From Trifolium pratense (taxonomy: Eukaryota > Streptophyta > Magnoliopsida > Fabales > Fabaceae): DNA of 64,000 nt. Every line of letters begins with the position of its first letter. Within the stretch, counting starts at the first letter, position 1. The DNA lies in NCBI RefSeq assembly GCF_020283565.1, contig NC_060062.1:19626127-19690126 (forward strand), given 5' to 3'. The position numbers were made by a program, and so were the translations under genes. Below are positions 60,305 to 64,000 of the stretch, piece by piece. The notes below the pieces were generated by a model. The model saw only the letters and a list, made by a program, of their open reading frames with translations. It ran no database searches and was not told the origin of the DNA.

Positions 60305-62149
60305 AATGTCAAATAGAAAAATATAATTAACAAAAACTATTGAACAATTTCCATCAATTAACAATTTTTAATACAAATATGGAAGAAGGTGCACACAAAT
60401 CAAGATCGGTGCTTTATGGATACAACAACTTCACACGTAGATCACGGATAAGGTAGCGAGTATCCAATTGTTGATATCATCTTATCAAAAACGCTAATAA
60501 AAAATCAAGATTTAATATCCTAAAAATTTATATATTTTTGAAATCAAATACACATATTTTACTTTACGATAGAAATTCAAAAGTTAATATTTTTATAGAA
60601 TTAACTAGATAAATAAAATTTAATCGGTAATTATAAAAATGACAGTATAAGACATAAGCAACAATGGCTTTGATAATTTACACAATACTCTTAAGGAGAC
60701 ACATCAAATTCTAATTCAAAATATGCTAGATCTGAAATTATAAAACAAACAAAATTTCAGAATTGAAGAGGTAGGTTTGAGGAAATAAAAATCAACTAAC
60801 AATTCAAAAGGGGAAAAAATCGGCAATTACAATTAATTCTATATCAAATTCTAAATCGAATTATGCTAGATCTAAAATTCTAAATCAAACAAAATTTAAG
60901 AATTGCAGAGGTAATTAGGGTTTGAGGAAATAAAAATCGACCAAAAAAACAATCGACAATTGCAAATACTTACATAATAATTCAGAATTGAAGAGCTAGG
61001 TTCTTTGAATGGTAGATCCCAAATCATGCAATTAGGGTTCATCGTAGGCGGTCACAACCCTTGGAAGTTCACAACCCCTGTTAGGGGTTTATAAGTGATG
61101 CGTAGAGTCACACACTTCTTCGCCCACCCTCAAAGGCTACATCTTGAGAGTGAAAGATGTGCGGCGACAGTGAGAAGACAGAAGCAGAGGAAGAGTGACA
61201 TCGATGTGCGGCGGTTTAGGAGAAGACATCAGGCTACATACTTTTATCTATATATATATATATATCCTAAATAGTTGTGCAACCACTAATCTAAACACTA
61301 ATCCACTTAACTAATGACAATTTTCCATTTAGCCACGTCAACCACTAACATCCAATCAAACCATTCTACAATGACACATCACTTCTCCTTACATCATTGT
61401 CATCTCTATTTACTTTTCATATGCCTACATTTATAACATTTATATATACACATGGCTTTTCAATTTGTCAGCATTAAAAACATGAGGAATCCCTTGACAA
61501 AACAAAATAAAAATCATGCAATCTATTTTTCAATATACAATCTCAAACATAGACCTATCAATTTAAGCATACTATTTTTCATTTTGCGTAAATACTATTT
61601 TTGTTTTTGTGTAAATTACTTGCAAACCTCATAGACCAACAAATATGTATTGTTAAATTATTGACATTCGAAATAAATTATTATAATGAATATCTGCCAA
61701 GAAATATTATTAAAATATTATTAATAGGGAAAAATTTTAAAATTTATTATATCGGGAGTCGAAGAAAAGTAAAATAATAAAATGAAGACTAAATTGCATT
61801 TTTGACCCTTATAATAAATATATTTATAGAGATTATTTTTATTGACATTGTCCATGTTTTTTTTTATTATCATATTATAGGTATAAAGTTTTCATTACCG
61901 TTAACATGTGAGGCACAAAAATAAATTTTTTTCTCATTCAATTTTTTTATATGAACTAATTTTTTCCTCTCTCACTTAATCTAAATTATATGCATATATG
62001 AAAAGGCCCCTTCATTGATGAAAATTTTGTTGACAGTTTTCATAAATATAAATAAAGTGAAAATCAACTTAATTAAACTATAATTGCAGTGAAAATCAAG
62101 GGGAAACGGTTTCATTGAGTCATATTATGGGAAGAGTTGCATTTGCTTT
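60305..62149. other. Non-coding stretch with a partial ~140-bp duplication
   Basis: A block with ATGCTAGATCTGAAATT and GAGGAAATAAAAATC near 60703-60805 is repeated at about 60843-60940. On the minus strand, 60980-61240 has a TATA-like word and purine-poor sequence like a promoter/leader, which may belong to the captured F-box gene. At 61248 TCTATATATATATATATCC resembles a Helitron 5' start, but no matching 3' end was found. The rest is AT-rich and empty. Confidence 0.4.
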
Positions 62150-63245
62150 CACTACAAGAATACATCAATTTAATGGCAGATTTAAATAACACTTACCGGC
62201 TGTCTAAGCCCTCAGTAAGTTATTGGCTGCCTAAGTCCCCAATAAATAAGAAAAAACTCCCACAAGATTAAAAAATAATTCTTTTTTAAAGAATGTACTC
62301 CCTCCGTCCCATTTTATAATACCTTATTTGACTAAATGCATTATTCATATGTCTTGTTTTGACCATATTTTTCTAAAAGTATATAAATGTAAATAATATC
62401 ATATAAAATCTTGTTTGATTTGTTTCGACGAGTATTTTCAAAATATCAAATTTCTGTGATTTTTACTAATGGATAATTAAAGATATTCAAAATCAAAGTT
62501 TTGCATTAGTGTACGTGCAATAGTCAACAGATTCTTATATTTTGGGACGGAGGAAGTATTACTTAGTGGCCGCTTTGGCCGTCGGTAAAATACTCTGAAC
62601 TTAGTGAGGACTTTGGCCGTCGGTAATGAGGAATTAAAAAATAATTAAAATATTATTTTTTGCTTGTAAGTGGTGATAGACAAGACAACAGCTCTCGTCT
62701 CTCTCCTCTCATATGACCTCTTTGTTCCTCACCGTTCTCTCTCACCTTACTTCATCTCAATACCCTCTCACAACCAAACAACATAAAAAAATTCAACATC
62801 CAACGAACACAAAGAACAAGAAGAGGAGCTTTCACCCAAACAGATGCCACACTCTGATTAATTCAATTAATCTATGTAAAGTGAAACAAGAAGAAAATTA
62901 TGGGTTTGTAAAATCAATAATAGGTTTGTGAATTTGGGGGAAGATATTCAATGGAGGAATTTATTGGATCAAGATTCTGATTTTGTCCAAGAAGAACATG
63001 AAACGTGCGTTATTTCAATTTTTTATAAATAATATATAACTTATCGAGGGTTTGGCAGCCGGTAAGTTGTGTCAGACCTGTGTCATAAGTTTGCGGCCGA
63101 TTAAGCCGCCGGTAAGTGTTACCGGCGACCATTTTTTCGGCCGGTCATGGCCGTTGGTAAATTCGCCAGTTTTTCAATTTTGTACCCTTTTTTTTCCACT
63201 TTGCGGGGGCTACTAAAGTGTTTTTTTTTTCTTTTTCTTGTAGTG
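62150..63245. mobile_element. Non-autonomous CACTA (En/Spm) element
   Basis: It begins CACTACAAGAA and ends TTCTTGTAGTG, the CACTA terminal inverted repeat. Subterminal GGCCGTCGGTAA-like words recur in both orientations at 62195-62250, 62570-62620 and 63040-63160, as expected for transposase-binding repeats. No transposase frame is present; a 72-codon frame at 62713-62931 is unrecognised. The expected 3-bp target duplication is not clear (TTT versus ATT). Confidence 0.8.
62298..62556. mobile_element. Stowaway MITE nested in the CACTA element
   Basis: CTCCCTCCGTCCCATTTTAT and its inverse (AATATAAGAATCT... side reading GGGACGGAGGAAG on the plus strand) bound a 259-bp AT-rich body with TA duplications at 62296-62297 and 62557-62558. 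Confidence 0.92.
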
Positions 63246-63677
63246 ATTGTGAAGAGATATATACCAACAATGATCATACATAGTTTGCTACTAAATTTAG
63301 TTTTTCCTGAAAAAAAATCACTATTTAAAAACATGGCTTCTAATACACAATAGTTAAAACAACAAATTCGAAATTGAAGAAATATTTCGGTAAGTCTATA
63401 TTATTTTAACAGTTAAAATAATGTGTAAACGTGTCAATTGATTTTACTTTACAGATATATTATTCTAAATTTTATCAAGATATAATTGATGTATCCAATT
63501 CACAATATGGTACAAAATTAATACTCGACGGTAATGTTGAGGTTGTCCACGACTAAAAAAAAGGTATTGTGAACTTTTTTTAGTCCCCACCAAAATCTTT
63601 CTTTCCTAGCCTTTTTATTTGCAAATCAAACAACGTAATATCCCTTCTTAGTCCTTCTTTCTCTCCACAATATTTTA

Positions 63678-63734
<57 letters not shown>

Positions 63735-64000
63735 AATAGATCGCAAGAAAATAATTAGCATTTAATTTCCAAAAAGTTAAATCGTTTCTTTTATTTAAAA
63801 TAAAAAATGGAATTATTTAACAAAAAGATCAAACGGTTCAGATTAAAACAAATTAACGGAAAAGACTAAAGTGGCAAACGGAAATATCTTTAAGGGACCA
63901 AAACGGACCTTTTTTTTTTTAAGAGACCATTGTGAAACCTAAAATGTCTTTAAGGACCATTTAACTAATTAAGCCTTTTTATTTTTATCTTTTGTATCAA
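63246..64000. other. Right-end AT-rich stretch
   Basis: No gene was recognised. It includes a (TA)n(TG)n microsatellite at 63679-63735. The final 150 bp (AAGGGACCAAAACGGACC, AAGAGACCATTG, AAGGACCATTTAACTAATT) have the look of a repeat end that continues past the window. Confidence 0.5.

Noticed and set aside
61248..61270. Helitron 5' end (TCTATATATATA)
   Set aside because: It is a microsatellite-like start without a matching hairpin and CTRR 3' end in the window.

Overview
The window is plant nuclear DNA, most likely from a eudicot and plausibly a papilionoid legume. The legume placement is an inference from the style of the repeats and is not proven. It is AT-rich with long microsatellites, has one intron-containing host gene, and is otherwise built almost entirely from transposable elements. 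Nothing bacterial (operons, CRISPR, rRNA) is present.

Left flank (1-14686). A truncated copy of exon 1 of a PLAC8/cell-number-regulator gene (about 167-690, split by a hAT-type MITE) lies upstream of an apparently intact four-exon PLAC8 gene (2605-5538). Intron 2 of that gene holds a 1.1-kb Mutator-like element with a 9-bp target duplication and a second foldback element. After that come a hairpin (5846-5991), a Helitron-like element read on the minus strand (from 7993), a Stowaway MITE (11128-11442), a second repeat family (about 11540-12891), and a second Helitron-like copy (12892-14686) carrying a tRNA-derived SINE.

Core (14687-48443). Three Ty1/copia retrotransposons of Sirevirus type are nested like Russian dolls. 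Element A (minus strand, 14687-48443, TSD AGCAC) is interrupted in its third ORF by element B (minus strand, 18174-40454, TSD GTCTT). B is interrupted in its gag-pol junction region by element C (plus strand, 27025-37112, TSD GTACC). Each has paired LTRs of matching length (1745; 1096/1093; 1041 bp), a TGGCATCAGAGC primer site, multi-copy GGGGGAG polypurine motifs, gag, pol (protease-integrase-RT-RNase H) and a large extra ORF between pol and the 3' LTR. The three extra ORFs are strongly diverged from one another. B also carries a short antisense acidic ORF with a strong SUMO-interaction-like motif. Gag and pol are joined differently in each element: by overlapping frames in A, by a broken junction in B, and by one in-frame UAG in C.

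Right flank (48444-64000). It holds a degenerate Helitron-like fragment, a non-autonomous LTR element D (51935-56579, TSD GGAAG) with a roughly 69-bp tandem array, a second copy of the 11.5-kb repeat family with a 386-bp tandem duplication, a roughly 1.2-kb near-perfectly centred inverted repeat built from an F-box/kelch gene fragment (59083-60304), and a CACTA element (62150-63245) with a Stowaway MITE inside it.

The observations most worth following are the extra-ORF system of the three Sireviruses (ORF3, its host-like leaders, element-specific dispersed motifs, and the antisense acidic ORF in B), the UAG junction of element C with a palindrome just downstream, and the F-box palindrome, which could be a source of double-stranded RNA.
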